Assembly: GCF_003710985.1 (NCBI RefSeq)
Contig: NZ_RHHT01000025.1
Coordinates: forward strand, 28,200-92,199
Direction: 5' to 3'
DNA from: Brevibacillus panacihumi
Lineage (GTDB): Bacteria > Bacillota > Bacilli > Brevibacillales > Brevibacillaceae
DNA length: 64,000 nucleotides
This document shows positions 43,192-52,401 of the stretch, piece by piece. The notes under the pieces were generated by a model that saw nothing but the letters and a program-made list of their open reading frames with translations, was not told where the DNA came from and ran no database searches. The translations under genes were made by a program, and so were the position numbers. Each line of letters starts with the position of its first letter. Within the stretch, counting starts at the first letter, position 1.

Positions 43192-44208
43192 CTGAGCTTT
43201 TTTTCTTTTCGCATAGGAAATCGTACTATCAAGACAGCGATTGGGACAGCCATCTCGATTTTTATCGCGCAACAGCTTGGGCTGATGTACTATGCGGCTG
43301 CGGGGATCATCACCATCCTGTGCATTCAAGTCACGGTGAAGAAATCCGTCCGTACAGCGATCAACCGGATTCTCGCCACCCTGCTGGGGATCGGGATCGG
43401 CTTCGCTGGATTTTGGATCTTTGGCTTTACCCCGTTGGCGCTGATGTTCACCATTCTTGTTTTCATGCCGCTGGCTGTGCGCATGCGTATTCAGGAAGGC
43501 TTTGTCACCTGCATGGTCGTGATGATGCATCTGTACGCGGAGGAGCGGATGGATCTGGCCTTGATCGCCAATGAGTTTGCTCTTTTGGTAATCGGGGTCG
43601 GAGTTGCGCTGGTGGTCAATCTCTACATGCCGAGCCTGGAAAAAGAACTGAAGGCGATGCAGGAGAAGGTGGAGCGCAACTTCAGCAAAATCCTCAAGGA
43701 ATTCAGCTTCTATCTGCGGAATGGGGAAAGCGACTGGGACGGACACGAGCTGATTGAGACGCCCAGCCTGCTGGCACAGGCGATCAAACTGGCTTCGCGC
43801 GATGTAGAAAACCGCCTGGGACGCGGAGACGATACGTACACCTCGTACTTCGTTATGCGCGAAAAGCAGTTCGAGCTGTTGGAACGCATGATGCCGATCG
43901 TCTCGACTTTAAACTCGCAAGTTCCGCAAGGCTTGCAGATGGCTGATTTTCTGGACAAGCTGAGCGATTCCATACACCCTGGCAACACGGCCTACCGCTT
44001 TTTGGACCAATTGCGGCTGATGCGCGAGGAGATCAAGGAAACGCCGCTGCCCAAATCGCGCGAAGAATTTGAGACGCGCGCATCCCTGTTTTATCTCTTG
44101 CGGGAGATGGAGAATTACTTGTATATCAAGCACGAGCTGGGCAAGAACAGAGACGGGCATCGTACCAGCAAAAAACCGGAAGCGATGGCAAAAAACAGTG
44201 CAGACTGA
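43192..44208 (+). CDS. Aromatic acid exporter family (FUSC/DUF939-type) membrane protein
   Basis: A protein of about 338 aa with four N-terminal helices (FRIGNRTIKTAIGTAISIFI, AGIITILCIQVTVKKS, ILATLLGIGIGFAGFWIF and more) and a long helical cytoplasmic C-terminus. This is the ArAE_1/DUF939 arrangement of Firmicute YgaE/YqjA proteins. The only well-placed ribosome site, GGAGGGG, lies 6 bases before a CTG codon (43192); the nearest alternative, TTG 43177, overlaps that site. Initiation at CTG is therefore likely. A role in efflux of small aromatic acids is inferred from the family. Confidence 0.85.
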   Translation: MSFFSFRIGNRTIKTAIGTAISIFIAQQLGLMYYAAAGIITILCIQVTVKKSVRTAINRILATLLGIGIGFAGFWIFGFTPLALMFTILVFMPLAVRMRIQEGFVTCMVVMMHLYAEERMDLALIANEFALLVIGVGVALVVNLYMPSLEKELKAMQEKVERNFSKILKEFSFYLRNGESDWDGHELIETPSLLAQAIKLASRDVENRLGRGDDTYTSYFVMREKQFELLERMMPIVSTLNSQVPQGLQMADFLDKLSDSIHPGNTAYRFLDQLRLMREEIKETPLPKSREEFETRASLFYLLREMENYLYIKHELGKNRDGHRTSKKPEAMAKNSAD

Positions 44209-44237
44209 GACGTTGATGATAACGCTCAGTCTTTTTT
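44202..44237 (+). terminator. Rho-independent terminator overlapping the exporter stop
   Basis: Stem AGACTGAG/CTCAGTCT with inner CGTT/AACG pairing, followed by TTTTTT. Confidence 0.9.
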
Positions 44238-44272
44238 ATTCACAGCGTACAGTCAAAAAAGTAATAGTTATA

Positions 44273-44338
44273 AATAGTTTGACTATTCTGGTAGCAGTAG
44301 GTATAATCTGGATAACTTTGTTAGTAAGTTTAACTAAC
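44273..44338 (+). promoter_or_regulatory. Promoter with two palindromic operators for the ROK-ABC-PIG-L operon
   Basis: TTGACT (44279-44284) and TATAAT (44302-44307) are 17 bases apart. A palindrome AATAGTTTGACTATT (44273-44287) covers the -35 box. A second inverted repeat, GTTAGT...ACTAAC (44320-44338), sits at the start of the transcript. Both have the T/A-rich AGT...ACT form common to ROK-family operators, so the ROK protein encoded next probably represses its own operon. Confidence 0.75.
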
Positions 44339-44361
44339 AGTATGGTGGTGAAAGAACAGGC

Positions 44362-45543
44362 GTGCGAGTTCCTAGGAAGACCGGAAACAGCAAACTGGTG
44401 AAAAAGCTAAACAAAGAAGAGGTCCTGCAACAGGTGATCCAACACGGTCAAATATCCCGCGCCGACATTTCCAAACAGACGCAGCTCAGCCGTCCATGTG
44501 TCTCTGCCCTGGTAGACGAGATGATTCAGGAGGGACTTTTGCAGGAGGTAGGGATGGGCGACTCTAGAGGCGGACGAAAGCCGATACTGCTCGAGTACAA
44601 CTACCAGGCGTACGCGATTGCAGGGGCGATTTTTGAAGGCTCTACGCTGGATATGACCATCGCCAACCTAAAGGGCGAGTTCATGGCGCGATGTCGCAAG
44701 CGGCTAGCGCAGCCTGCCAACGGGGAGCGAGTCATCGAGGACCTTGTGGCCGGTCTGACGCGATTATTGGCCGACAGCGGCATGTCACACGAGCAATTGC
44801 TTGGGATGGGCGTAGGGTTGCAAGGCGTCACCCAGCGGGGCCAGGGCACCGTCAGCTTTTCACCGAGTACGGGCTGGATGGATTCGCCGATCCAGGAAGC
44901 CTTGGAAGCGCGATTGGGCGTTCCGGTGATCATTGACAACGACGTGAATCTGATGACGCTCGGCGAGTATGTGCGCGGGGTAGGAGTCGGACATACGCAT
45001 GTTGTCTACATGTACGTTGGTACCGGGATTGGCGCAGGAGTCATTTTAGACGGTCAATTCTATCGCGGCAGCAGAGAAGCAGCGGGGGAGATCGGCTTCA
45101 TGATGATCGGTCCCGAGCAGAATCGCCGTAATGGTGCCTCTGGGGTATTTGAGACCCATTATTCCGTACCCGGTATCATGCAACAGGCCGAGGGAGTCCT
45201 CTCTGACCTTCAGGAAGGGTCGAGTGTCATAGAAGAGCTCATCCTACACGCCAGGGCAGGCAGCGTCAAAGCGCAAACCTTGCTTGACGACGTATACCGG
45301 CACTGGGCGTATGGAATGGCCAACATCGTCAGCATCTTGAATCCGGAGCTCTTAATCCTGAGTGGAGAGATGGTCCATATTGACGACGAAGGGGTGAAGA
45401 AGATTCAAGAATGGCTGACCGAGTGGGTGCCCAAGGTGCCTTGTCTGAAAAAGGCGACACTCGGGGAGCAAGCGGGCTTGATCGGTGCCGTGCATTCCGT
45501 TTTGGAAGCATTTCCATCGACAAGATTGCTGGATAAAGCGTGA
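44362..45543 (+). CDS. ROK-family transcriptional repressor (NagC/XylR type)
   Basis: A 393-aa protein with an N-terminal winged helix (SRADISKQTQLSRPCVSALV) and a C-terminal ROK sugar-kinase-like domain (GVGLQGVTQRGQG, PVIIDNDVNLMTLGEY, YVGTGIGAGVILDG). The ROK zinc motif C-x-C-G-x-x-G-C-x-E is absent: the segment reads GPEQNRRNGASGVFET, with no cysteines. This suggests altered ligand binding. GTG 44362 is the start, with a weak ribosome site. It opens a long same-strand gene set and lies directly after matching operators. The ligand is probably the sugar handled by the operon. Confidence 0.88.
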   Translation: MRVPRKTGNSKLVKKLNKEEVLQQVIQHGQISRADISKQTQLSRPCVSALVDEMIQEGLLQEVGMGDSRGGRKPILLEYNYQAYAIAGAIFEGSTLDMTIANLKGEFMARCRKRLAQPANGERVIEDLVAGLTRLLADSGMSHEQLLGMGVGLQGVTQRGQGTVSFSPSTGWMDSPIQEALEARLGVPVIIDNDVNLMTLGEYVRGVGVGHTHVVYMYVGTGIGAGVILDGQFYRGSREAAGEIGFMMIGPEQNRRNGASGVFETHYSVPGIMQQAEGVLSDLQEGSSVIEELILHARAGSVKAQTLLDDVYRHWAYGMANIVSILNPELLILSGEMVHIDDEGVKKIQEWLTEWVPKVPCLKKATLGEQAGLIGAVHSVLEAFPSTRLLDKA

Positions 45544-45565
45544 AAAGCTGAAGGGGGAGTAAGCG

Positions 45566-46705
45566 TTGAGCAAAGCAAAAGGAAAGATGAAAAAATGGAT
45601 GCAGGGTCTGTTCGCCAGTTCCCTGGCACTTGCCGTAGCGGCGTGCTCGGGCGGCGGACAGGAACAAAAGCCTGCCGAGAACAACACAGGCTCACAAGGC
45701 GGCGGACAGACTGCCGCGCAACCAAGTGAACAGCCAGCACCGTCCAACGAGCCGGAAAGACTGGTTATCTACACAGGGCGGGACAAAAACATTTTCGAGG
45801 TAGTCCTGCCGCAATTTAACGAAAAGTATCCGAATATCGAGGTCGAAACGCTGGAAATGGGTGCCCAGCAAATCCTGGAGCGCGTCCGTGCCGAGAAAGC
45901 GAACCCGCAGGCGGACTTCTGGTGGGGCGGCACACAGTCTGCTCTGAGCACGGCTGCCAATGAAGGGCTTCTGGAACCCTACAAGCCTACGTTTGCGGAC
46001 CAGATTCCAGATCTGTACAAAGACAAGGAGTACCGCTGGATTGGTGAAATGCTTTTGCCAGAAGTCATCATGTACAACAAGGATGCTCTGAAAAAAGAAG
46101 AAGCGCCGCAGGATTGGGATGAACTGCTTGATCCGAAATACAAAGACAAGATCGTCATCCGCAATGTCCTTCCATCTGGAACCATGCGTACGATTTACTC
46201 CGCGATGATCTACCGTCAGGGACCTGACACGCCGGAGAAAGGCTATGAGTGGCTGCTCAAGCTGGATGCCAACACCAAAGAATACACGCAAGACCCGACG
46301 AATCTGTACCTCAAGCTTGACCGCCAGGAAGGCGTCATCTCCCTGTGGAACCTGCAGGACGTCCTCCTCCAGGGCCTGAAAAACAACCATCCATACGACT
46401 TTATTTATCCGAAGAGCGGTGCTCCTATCCTCGTCGATGGTATCGCCATCGTCAAAAACGCACCAAACACCGAGGCTGCGAAAAAATTCATGGAATTTTT
46501 GATGAGTCCTGAGATCGCTTCCCAGCTGGCGAAAGAACGCTTCCAATTCCCAGCGCGCAGCGACATCAGCAAGGATCAGCTTCCGGAATTTATGCAAACG
46601 CTGGAGCTCAAGCCATTGGACATCGACTGGGATGTTATGGCGGAGAAGGAAAAAGAGTGGATGCAGTACTGGGATGAGAACATCAAGGGCAAAGGCAAGA
46701 AGTAA
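45566..46705 (+). CDS. ABC importer substrate-binding lipoprotein (family 1, Fe3+/polyamine/phosphonate-like)
   Basis: A 379-aa lipoprotein with a lipobox LAVAAC (cysteine near residue 29), then a Gly/Gln/Pro-rich linker to about 67. The mature domain is of the family-1 type (RLVIYTGRDKNIFEVVLPQF, ADFWWGGTQSALSTAANEGL, VDGIAIVKNAPNTEAAKKFM). It resembles binders of ferric iron, aminoethylphosphonate or similar small charged ligands. TTG 45566 follows GGGGGAG. Placement in an amino-sugar-type operon argues for an acidic glycoside or chelate rather than free iron. Confidence 0.9.
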   Translation: MSKAKGKMKKWMQGLFASSLALAVAACSGGGQEQKPAENNTGSQGGGQTAAQPSEQPAPSNEPERLVIYTGRDKNIFEVVLPQFNEKYPNIEVETLEMGAQQILERVRAEKANPQADFWWGGTQSALSTAANEGLLEPYKPTFADQIPDLYKDKEYRWIGEMLLPEVIMYNKDALKKEEAPQDWDELLDPKYKDKIVIRNVLPSGTMRTIYSAMIYRQGPDTPEKGYEWLLKLDANTKEYTQDPTNLYLKLDRQEGVISLWNLQDVLLQGLKNNHPYDFIYPKSGAPILVDGIAIVKNAPNTEAAKKFMEFLMSPEIASQLAKERFQFPARSDISKDQLPEFMQTLELKPLDIDWDVMAEKEKEWMQYWDENIKGKGKK

Positions 46706-46715
46706 GAAGAAAAAA

Positions 46716-46757
46716 GACGAGCAGCAGGCGGGAAGGAACATTCCTTTCCGTCTCGTC
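46716..46757 (+). other. Intra-operon hairpin after the binding-protein gene
   Basis: GACGAG/CTCGTC with an inner GGGAAGGAA/TTCCTTTCC stem lies between the binding protein and the ATPase gene. No T-run follows. Such hairpins often raise the level of binding-protein mRNA relative to downstream genes. Confidence 0.6.
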
Positions 46758-46804
46758 GCTTGTCTGGCTATCCATGACTTGCACGAAGGAGGAGACAGGA
46801 TCGG

Positions 46805-47881
46805 ATGAGCAGCGTAACACTGGATCATGTACATAAACGATTTGGCACTGCAAAAGGGGTCGAGGATGTCCACATTCACATCGAATCAGGCGAATTTTTC
46901 ACGTTCCTTGGTCCGAGTGGCTGCGGAAAAACGACAACACTGCGGATGATCGCAGGGTTTTATTACCCGACAGAAGGCAGCATCCGCTTCGGCAGTCAGG
47001 AAGTGACGGCTGTGCCGCCACATAAGCGAAATACCGGGATGGTGTTTCAGAACTATGCGCTGTTTCCGCATATGACCGTTTTTGAAAACATCGCGTTTGG
47101 TTTGCAAGTGCGCAGGATCGCCAAGGGTGAAGCCAAGGAACGCGTCGAGCGGATCATGGATCTGGTTCGGTTGACTGGTTATGGAGAGCGCCGGATCGAT
47201 CAGCTCTCAGGCGGCCAGCAGCAACGGGTTGCTTTAGCCAGGGCGCTGGTCATCGAGCCGCAGATTCTGCTGTTGGATGAGCCGCTGTCCAATTTGGATG
47301 CCAAGCTGCGGGAAGAGACCCGCTTTGAGATCAAGCGCCTGCAGTTGGAGCTGGGCATCACGACGATATACGTTACGCATGACCAGTCCGAAGCGATGTC
47401 CATGTCAGACCGGATCATGGTCATGCAGGGCGGAGAGGTGCAGCAGGTAGGCACGCCGCATGAAATCTACCACTTCCCTGTCAATCGCTTTGTTGCGTCC
47501 TTCATCGGGGAGACCAATCTATGGAACGGTACCATTGTCGGCGTGGAAGGGGACGAAGTAAAGGTCCGTACGGCATCCGGCCAGGTTTTGACCGGATTGC
47601 GCCAAAATGCCTCGCCCAAAGCCCGGATCACGGCAGGGGAGAGCGTCCTGATGTCCATTCGTCCGGAGTCCATCCAGGAGAGTCTGGTGACAGAAGGGGA
47701 GAATGTCGTGACGGGATCGGTCGAGATGGCGGAGTTTACCGGCGCATGCGTCAACTATGTCACGCGTGTCGGTGAAGAGTCTCTTCGCAGCATGTCGATC
47801 AATCTCGGGAGACCCATCAAACAGCGGGGAGCGACGATCCGTCTGCAGATCCCCAAAGAAAGCATTTACTTTACAGAGTAG
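46805..47881 (+). CDS. ABC importer ATP-binding protein (PotA/FbpC type)
   Basis: A 358-aa ATPase with Walker A GPSGCGKTT, Q-loop MVFQNYALFPH, signature LSGGQQQRVALARALV, Walker B ILLLDEPLSNLDAKLR and a C-terminal TOBE-like domain for substrate control. It powers import through the permease encoded 12 bases downstream. The start ATG is preceded by AAGGAGGAGA. Confidence 0.95.
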   Translation: MSSVTLDHVHKRFGTAKGVEDVHIHIESGEFFTFLGPSGCGKTTTLRMIAGFYYPTEGSIRFGSQEVTAVPPHKRNTGMVFQNYALFPHMTVFENIAFGLQVRRIAKGEAKERVERIMDLVRLTGYGERRIDQLSGGQQQRVALARALVIEPQILLLDEPLSNLDAKLREETRFEIKRLQLELGITTIYVTHDQSEAMSMSDRIMVMQGGEVQQVGTPHEIYHFPVNRFVASFIGETNLWNGTIVGVEGDEVKVRTASGQVLTGLRQNASPKARITAGESVLMSIRPESIQESLVTEGENVVTGSVEMAEFTGACVNYVTRVGEESLRSMSINLGRPIKQRGATIRLQIPKESIYFTE

Positions 47882-47893
47882 GGAGGAGAAGCG

Positions 47894-49621
47894 ATGAGCA
47901 CGCAGATACAGCCGGCATCCGCCCCAGCGAGACGAAGGTCGATCACCGCTTCACCCTATTTCGTCTATGTTCTGGTTTCGCCGCTCTTTATCATTTTACT
48001 TGCCTATGTCATCTACCCGCTGTACGAGACCTTTCTTGCCAGCGTCAACGTAGATGAAGAGATTACCTGGAAGAACTATATCCGCTTTTTCAGTCTGGAG
48101 CACACGGCCAATCTGGAGGCTCTGTGGACCAGCATCTACATATCGGTTTTAAGCGTCATCACCTGCGGAATCGTCGGTGTGACCATGGCGTTTTTGCTGG
48201 AGCGCTACGAATTTCCCGGACGCAAGATTCTCTCCGTCCTGGCCTTGGTTCCGATGGCTTTGCCGCCTTTGATCGGGGTCTTGTCCTTTACGTTCCTCTA
48301 CGGGGAGAGCGGGATTTTCCCGAGGGCGATCAAGGAGCTGTTCGGGCTGGCGCAGGTGCCGTTTTCGCTCAAAGGGTTTTGGGGCGTCGTGGTCGTCCAT
48401 ACTTTTACCATGTATACCTACTTTTTCATGACGGCGACCGCAGCGATCAAGGGACTGGACCCTTCGCTGGAAGAGGCTGCCGCCAATCTCGGAGCGAATC
48501 GCTTTACAGTCTGGCGCCGCGTCATCTTGCCGATGCTGACTCCGGCGATGGTCGCCTCGTCCTTGCTCGTCTTCATGATCTCGATGGCGTCCTACACCGC
48601 GCCGCTCATCTTCGGCATCGACCGGACCATGACCATGCAGATCTACCTGTCCCGGACCAACGGGGACCTGGATATGGCTGCGGCGCAATCGACGATTCTC
48701 TCTGTCGTCTCCGTTGCGTTCCTGCTGCTGATGCGCTGGTATCAGGGAGCACGCAACTACCAGAATCTGAGCAAGGGAGTCAGCGTGCACCGGACCGAGA
48801 TCAAAAGCAAGACGGGCCGCACGGTCACCATGATCCTTTCCTTTATCGCAACAATCATTCTGATGCTGCCGATCCTCGTCCTCATCCTCATCTCCTTCTC
48901 CGTCGATGGGACCTGGACGGTGCAGATATTGCCGCCGCAGTACACGCTGGAGCATTACATCGATTTGTTTACAGACAGCAAGACCTGGCGTCCGATCGCC
49001 AACAGCTTGCAGCTGTCCGCCGTCGCTTCGATCGGGATCGTGCTGTTTGGGGTAGCCGCCGCCTATGCGATGGTGCGCCTCAACTTCAAGGGCAAGACCT
49101 TGATGGATGTGCTGATCATGCTGCCATGGGCATTGCCCGGCACTGTCGTGGCTGTCAACCTGATTGCGGCCTTCAGCGAACCGACCGTATTCAGCTTCAA
49201 TCAAGTGCTGATCGGGACGTTCTGGATCATACCGTTGGCCTACTTCGTCCGCCATCTGCCGCTGGTATTCCGCTCTACGTCGGCTACCTTGATGCAGATG
49301 GACCCATCCGTGGAGGAAGCGGCACGCAATCTCGGGGCCTCCTGGTGGTACAGCTTCCGCCGCGTGGTTTTCCCGATGGCATGGGGCGGAATTCTCGCTG
49401 GTACGCTGCTCGCTTTTGTCCAGTGTATCGGTGAGTTCGTCGCTTCCATCCTGATCTTTACACCGCGGACGATTCCGTTGTCCGTAGCTGTCTATCAACG
49501 CATGTACAATTTTGAATTCGGCACTGCCTGCGCTTATGGCGTACTGCAAATTGTCGTCATCATTCTGGTCTTGTTCCTCTCGCGTAAACTGGCCGGAGAC
49601 AAGGCAAGTGCGGCTATGTAA
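47894..49621 (+). CDS. ABC importer permease with two fused membrane domains
   Basis: A 575-aa protein of about 12 helices formed by two fused binding-protein-dependent permease units. Each has an EAA loop (SLEEAAANLGANRFTVWRRV near residue 200; SVEEAARNLGASWWYSFRRV near 480). This fused design is typical of ferric-iron (FbpB), phosphonate and related importers. With the binding protein and ATPase it makes a complete importer. The start follows GGGAGGAGAAG. Confidence 0.95.
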   Translation: MSTQIQPASAPARRRSITASPYFVYVLVSPLFIILLAYVIYPLYETFLASVNVDEEITWKNYIRFFSLEHTANLEALWTSIYISVLSVITCGIVGVTMAFLLERYEFPGRKILSVLALVPMALPPLIGVLSFTFLYGESGIFPRAIKELFGLAQVPFSLKGFWGVVVVHTFTMYTYFFMTATAAIKGLDPSLEEAAANLGANRFTVWRRVILPMLTPAMVASSLLVFMISMASYTAPLIFGIDRTMTMQIYLSRTNGDLDMAAAQSTILSVVSVAFLLLMRWYQGARNYQNLSKGVSVHRTEIKSKTGRTVTMILSFIATIILMLPILVLILISFSVDGTWTVQILPPQYTLEHYIDLFTDSKTWRPIANSLQLSAVASIGIVLFGVAAAYAMVRLNFKGKTLMDVLIMLPWALPGTVVAVNLIAAFSEPTVFSFNQVLIGTFWIIPLAYFVRHLPLVFRSTSATLMQMDPSVEEAARNLGASWWYSFRRVVFPMAWGGILAGTLLAFVQCIGEFVASILIFTPRTIPLSVAVYQRMYNFEFGTACAYGVLQIVVIILVLFLSRKLAGDKASAAM

Positions 49622-49737
49622 GCATGATGGCTTCATCCCCCCTTTACTTCGGTCAATCCTCGGCGGCAGCCAAGAAATGCAACATACGTGCCGTGATTGA
49701 GATACATCCAATCTGAAAAGGGAATGGAGGAGAGTTC

Positions 49738-52275
49738 ATGAGGAATGGGAAATTTGCCAAGCTGTGTTCGCTTGCGACTGCGGCGGCGCTCGCCGGGAGT
49801 CTGGTATGGCCGGCAGCACCGCAGACCGCGCATGCCGATCGCGGGGTCATGGATTTGTGGAAGGCGATCAAACCGCTGACCACCATCGCCAGTGCCATGA
49901 ACACGGGAGCCCACCCTGACGACGAGCATAGCGCCATGCTGGCGTATTTGTCTCTGGGTCAGGGGGTAGACACGTACAGTGTCATCGCTAACCGCGGCGA
50001 AGGGGGACAAAACGAGATCGGCAGCGAGCTGGACAACGCCTTGGGCATCATCCGCACGCGGGAGCTGCAAGAGGCTTCCAAGGTCACGAATGTCCATCTG
50101 GAAATGCTGAGCCAAAAGATCAATGACCCGATTTACGACTTCGGCTTCTCCAAAAGCCCGGATGAAACCCTGGAAAAATGGGGAGAGCAGGAAGCGTATG
50201 AAAGGCTGATCCGAACGATCCGCACCTTGCGTCCTGATGTCGTCATTCCCGCATTCCTGAATGAACCTTCTACACACGGCCATCATCGCGCCATCAATGT
50301 CATAACAGTCAAAGCTTTTGCCGACGCCGCCAATCCCGATGTTTTCCCGCAGCATGCACGCGAGGGGATAGCTCCCTGGCAGGTGAAAAAGCTATATGTG
50401 CCAGCCAAGGAGGACGCGTATTCCGTCCGGATTCCGGTCGGGGACTATGACGAGCTGTACGGCGCGTCCTACCTGCAATTGGGCGAAGAGTCCCGCTTTA
50501 TGCACAAGAGCCAGGGCATGGGACGCCACTACGACGAGGGGGAGCGCTACAGCTACTACAAGCTGGAAGCAGCCGCGGCAGCACCCGTTGGCACGGGACA
50601 GGAATCCGGCTTTTTTGACGGAATCGCCTTCACGTTTGAGGACCTGGCACGGGAAGTGACCACACAGCCAGGCTCGGGGCCGATCATTGCCGGCTTGAAA
50701 AAGCTGCAGAAGGACGCTGACAACGTGATTGCCGCCTATCCGCGTTTTGCGGACGTGGCTGTCGCTGTGCACGCTATGAAAAAAGATCTGCAGCAGACAA
50801 AAACAGACGTCCAAAATTCCAAACTGACCGATGCAGTGAAGCAGGACCTGCTGCACCGGCTTCAGGTCAAGGAAGGACAGTTGAACAAAGCAAGTGCAGA
50901 AGCGCTGTCGCTCGTCATCAAAGTAAGGCCGGAGACGAATGAACTGGTGGCAGGGCAGAAGACGAACATGAGTGTCACCGTCTACAATGGCGGACAGTCG
51001 TCCGTAAGCGAGGTTGGCGTCAAGCTAAATCTGCCAAAAGGCTGGCAGGCAAAAGCAAAAGGCGAAACGAGCTTCAAGACGGTGGGCTACAATCAGACGG
51101 TCACAGCGACCTATGAGGTGACTGTTCCGGCCAATGCCGAACTCTTCCAGCCGTATGCTGCCAGCCTGGTCAGCGCGGACGTAACGTACAGCTTTGCCGA
51201 TTCTGCTGCGACCAGTCGGGTAGCTCCTGCGGATCCCGTAGCGGTCCTTCCTCCCTATGCCATGGAGCTTAGTCCGGGAGCTACGGTCCTGAATACGTTG
51301 AAACCAAAGGAATCAATTCCGGTCAAGGTCACCGTGCGCAATTATACGCCGGGTGCTGCGAAGACAAACATCTCCTTGCAGGTGCCTGTTGGCTGGAGCG
51401 TTGTGCCGAATGCAGCGTCGCTTGATTTTACAGCCAAGGGTGAGACACAGTCTGTAGCCTTTACGGTGACAGCGGCCGCATCGGTCAAGCCGGACACCTA
51501 CACCGTCACGGCTGTTGCCAGAGGAAATGGCAAAGAGAGCCGTCACGGGGCGCAGGTCATCCGCTACCCGCATATTGGCACCACCTATTTCGTCAAGCCG
51601 GCAGAGTTGAAGATCCAGGCTTTTGATCTGCAAGTGCCGGAGGGCCTGAAGGTCGGCTACGTCTCCAGCGGTTTTGACAACATCGATCAGTATCTGCGGC
51701 AATTCGGCGTCGACGTAACCAATCTGTCTGCCAAGGACATCGAATCCGGCGACTTGAGCCAGTACGATACGATCGTCCTGGGGATTCGCGCTTACGGCTT
51801 CCGTCCGGAGCTGTTGGCAAGCAATGACCGCCTGCTCAAATACGTGGAAAACGGCGGCAATCTCGTCGTTCAATACCACAAGCCGGAAGACAAGTGGAAG
51901 CCGGAGCTTGCCCCTTATCCGATCAAGATCGGCACCCCGTTGATCCAATGGCGGGTGACGGACGAGAATTCTCCGGTGACCATGCTGGCGCCTGAACATC
52001 CTATTTTCAATATCCCGAACAAGATTACGGCAGAAGACTGGAATCATTGGGTCCAGGATCGCTCGGCCTACAATCCGGCTGAGTGGGGCAAGGACTACAC
52101 GGAGCTGATCAGCAACGGCGATCCGGGAGAGAAGGAGTTTACCGGAACCTTCCTGACAGCCAACTATGGAAAAGGAACCTATACCTACAGCTCGCTGGTC
52201 TGGTACCGCGAGATTCCCGCCCTGGTGCCGGGGGCGATCCGGATGTTTGTCAATATGGTAAGTCTGCACCAATAA
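49738..52275 (+). CDS. Secreted PIG-L deacetylase fused to NEW3 and GATase-like domains
   Basis: An 845-aa exported protein. It has a signal peptide (residues 1-33, ending TAHA), then a PIG-L de-N-acetylase domain with zinc motif AHPDDEH (59-64) and second histidine motif HGHHRA (179-184). Next come two NEW3/CARDB-like beta modules (about 400-490 and 510-610), and a C-terminal flavodoxin/GATase-like domain (QYDTIVLGIRAYG, GGNLVVQYHKP). It probably acts outside the cell, removing acyl groups from sugar substrates. Start ATG 49738 follows GGAGGAGAG. Its place behind the importer suggests outside trimming of the imported compound. Confidence 0.88.
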   Translation: MRNGKFAKLCSLATAAALAGSLVWPAAPQTAHADRGVMDLWKAIKPLTTIASAMNTGAHPDDEHSAMLAYLSLGQGVDTYSVIANRGEGGQNEIGSELDNALGIIRTRELQEASKVTNVHLEMLSQKINDPIYDFGFSKSPDETLEKWGEQEAYERLIRTIRTLRPDVVIPAFLNEPSTHGHHRAINVITVKAFADAANPDVFPQHAREGIAPWQVKKLYVPAKEDAYSVRIPVGDYDELYGASYLQLGEESRFMHKSQGMGRHYDEGERYSYYKLEAAAAAPVGTGQESGFFDGIAFTFEDLAREVTTQPGSGPIIAGLKKLQKDADNVIAAYPRFADVAVAVHAMKKDLQQTKTDVQNSKLTDAVKQDLLHRLQVKEGQLNKASAEALSLVIKVRPETNELVAGQKTNMSVTVYNGGQSSVSEVGVKLNLPKGWQAKAKGETSFKTVGYNQTVTATYEVTVPANAELFQPYAASLVSADVTYSFADSAATSRVAPADPVAVLPPYAMELSPGATVLNTLKPKESIPVKVTVRNYTPGAAKTNISLQVPVGWSVVPNAASLDFTAKGETQSVAFTVTAAASVKPDTYTVTAVARGNGKESRHGAQVIRYPHIGTTYFVKPAELKIQAFDLQVPEGLKVGYVSSGFDNIDQYLRQFGVDVTNLSAKDIESGDLSQYDTIVLGIRAYGFRPELLASNDRLLKYVENGGNLVVQYHKPEDKWKPELAPYPIKIGTPLIQWRVTDENSPVTMLAPEHPIFNIPNKITAEDWNHWVQDRSAYNPAEWGKDYTELISNGDPGEKEFTGTFLTANYGKGTYTYSSLVWYREIPALVPGAIRMFVNMVSLHQ

Positions 52276-52401
52276 TATACCAACGATAGAATCCTGCTGG
52301 AACGGTACAGCAAAGCGAGTTCGGGAGTGGGAGGCGATCGAGCCGGATTGCCTTCCCCCGGCTTGCAGGCTGTCGATATGCAGGAGAGGAGATGCGAGAA
52401 C

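Noticed and set aside
48149..49711. A 520-codon minus-strand frame opposite the importer permease.
   Set aside because: Extremely rich in D, H, R and Q, no start signals, and fully overlapped by a typical permease.
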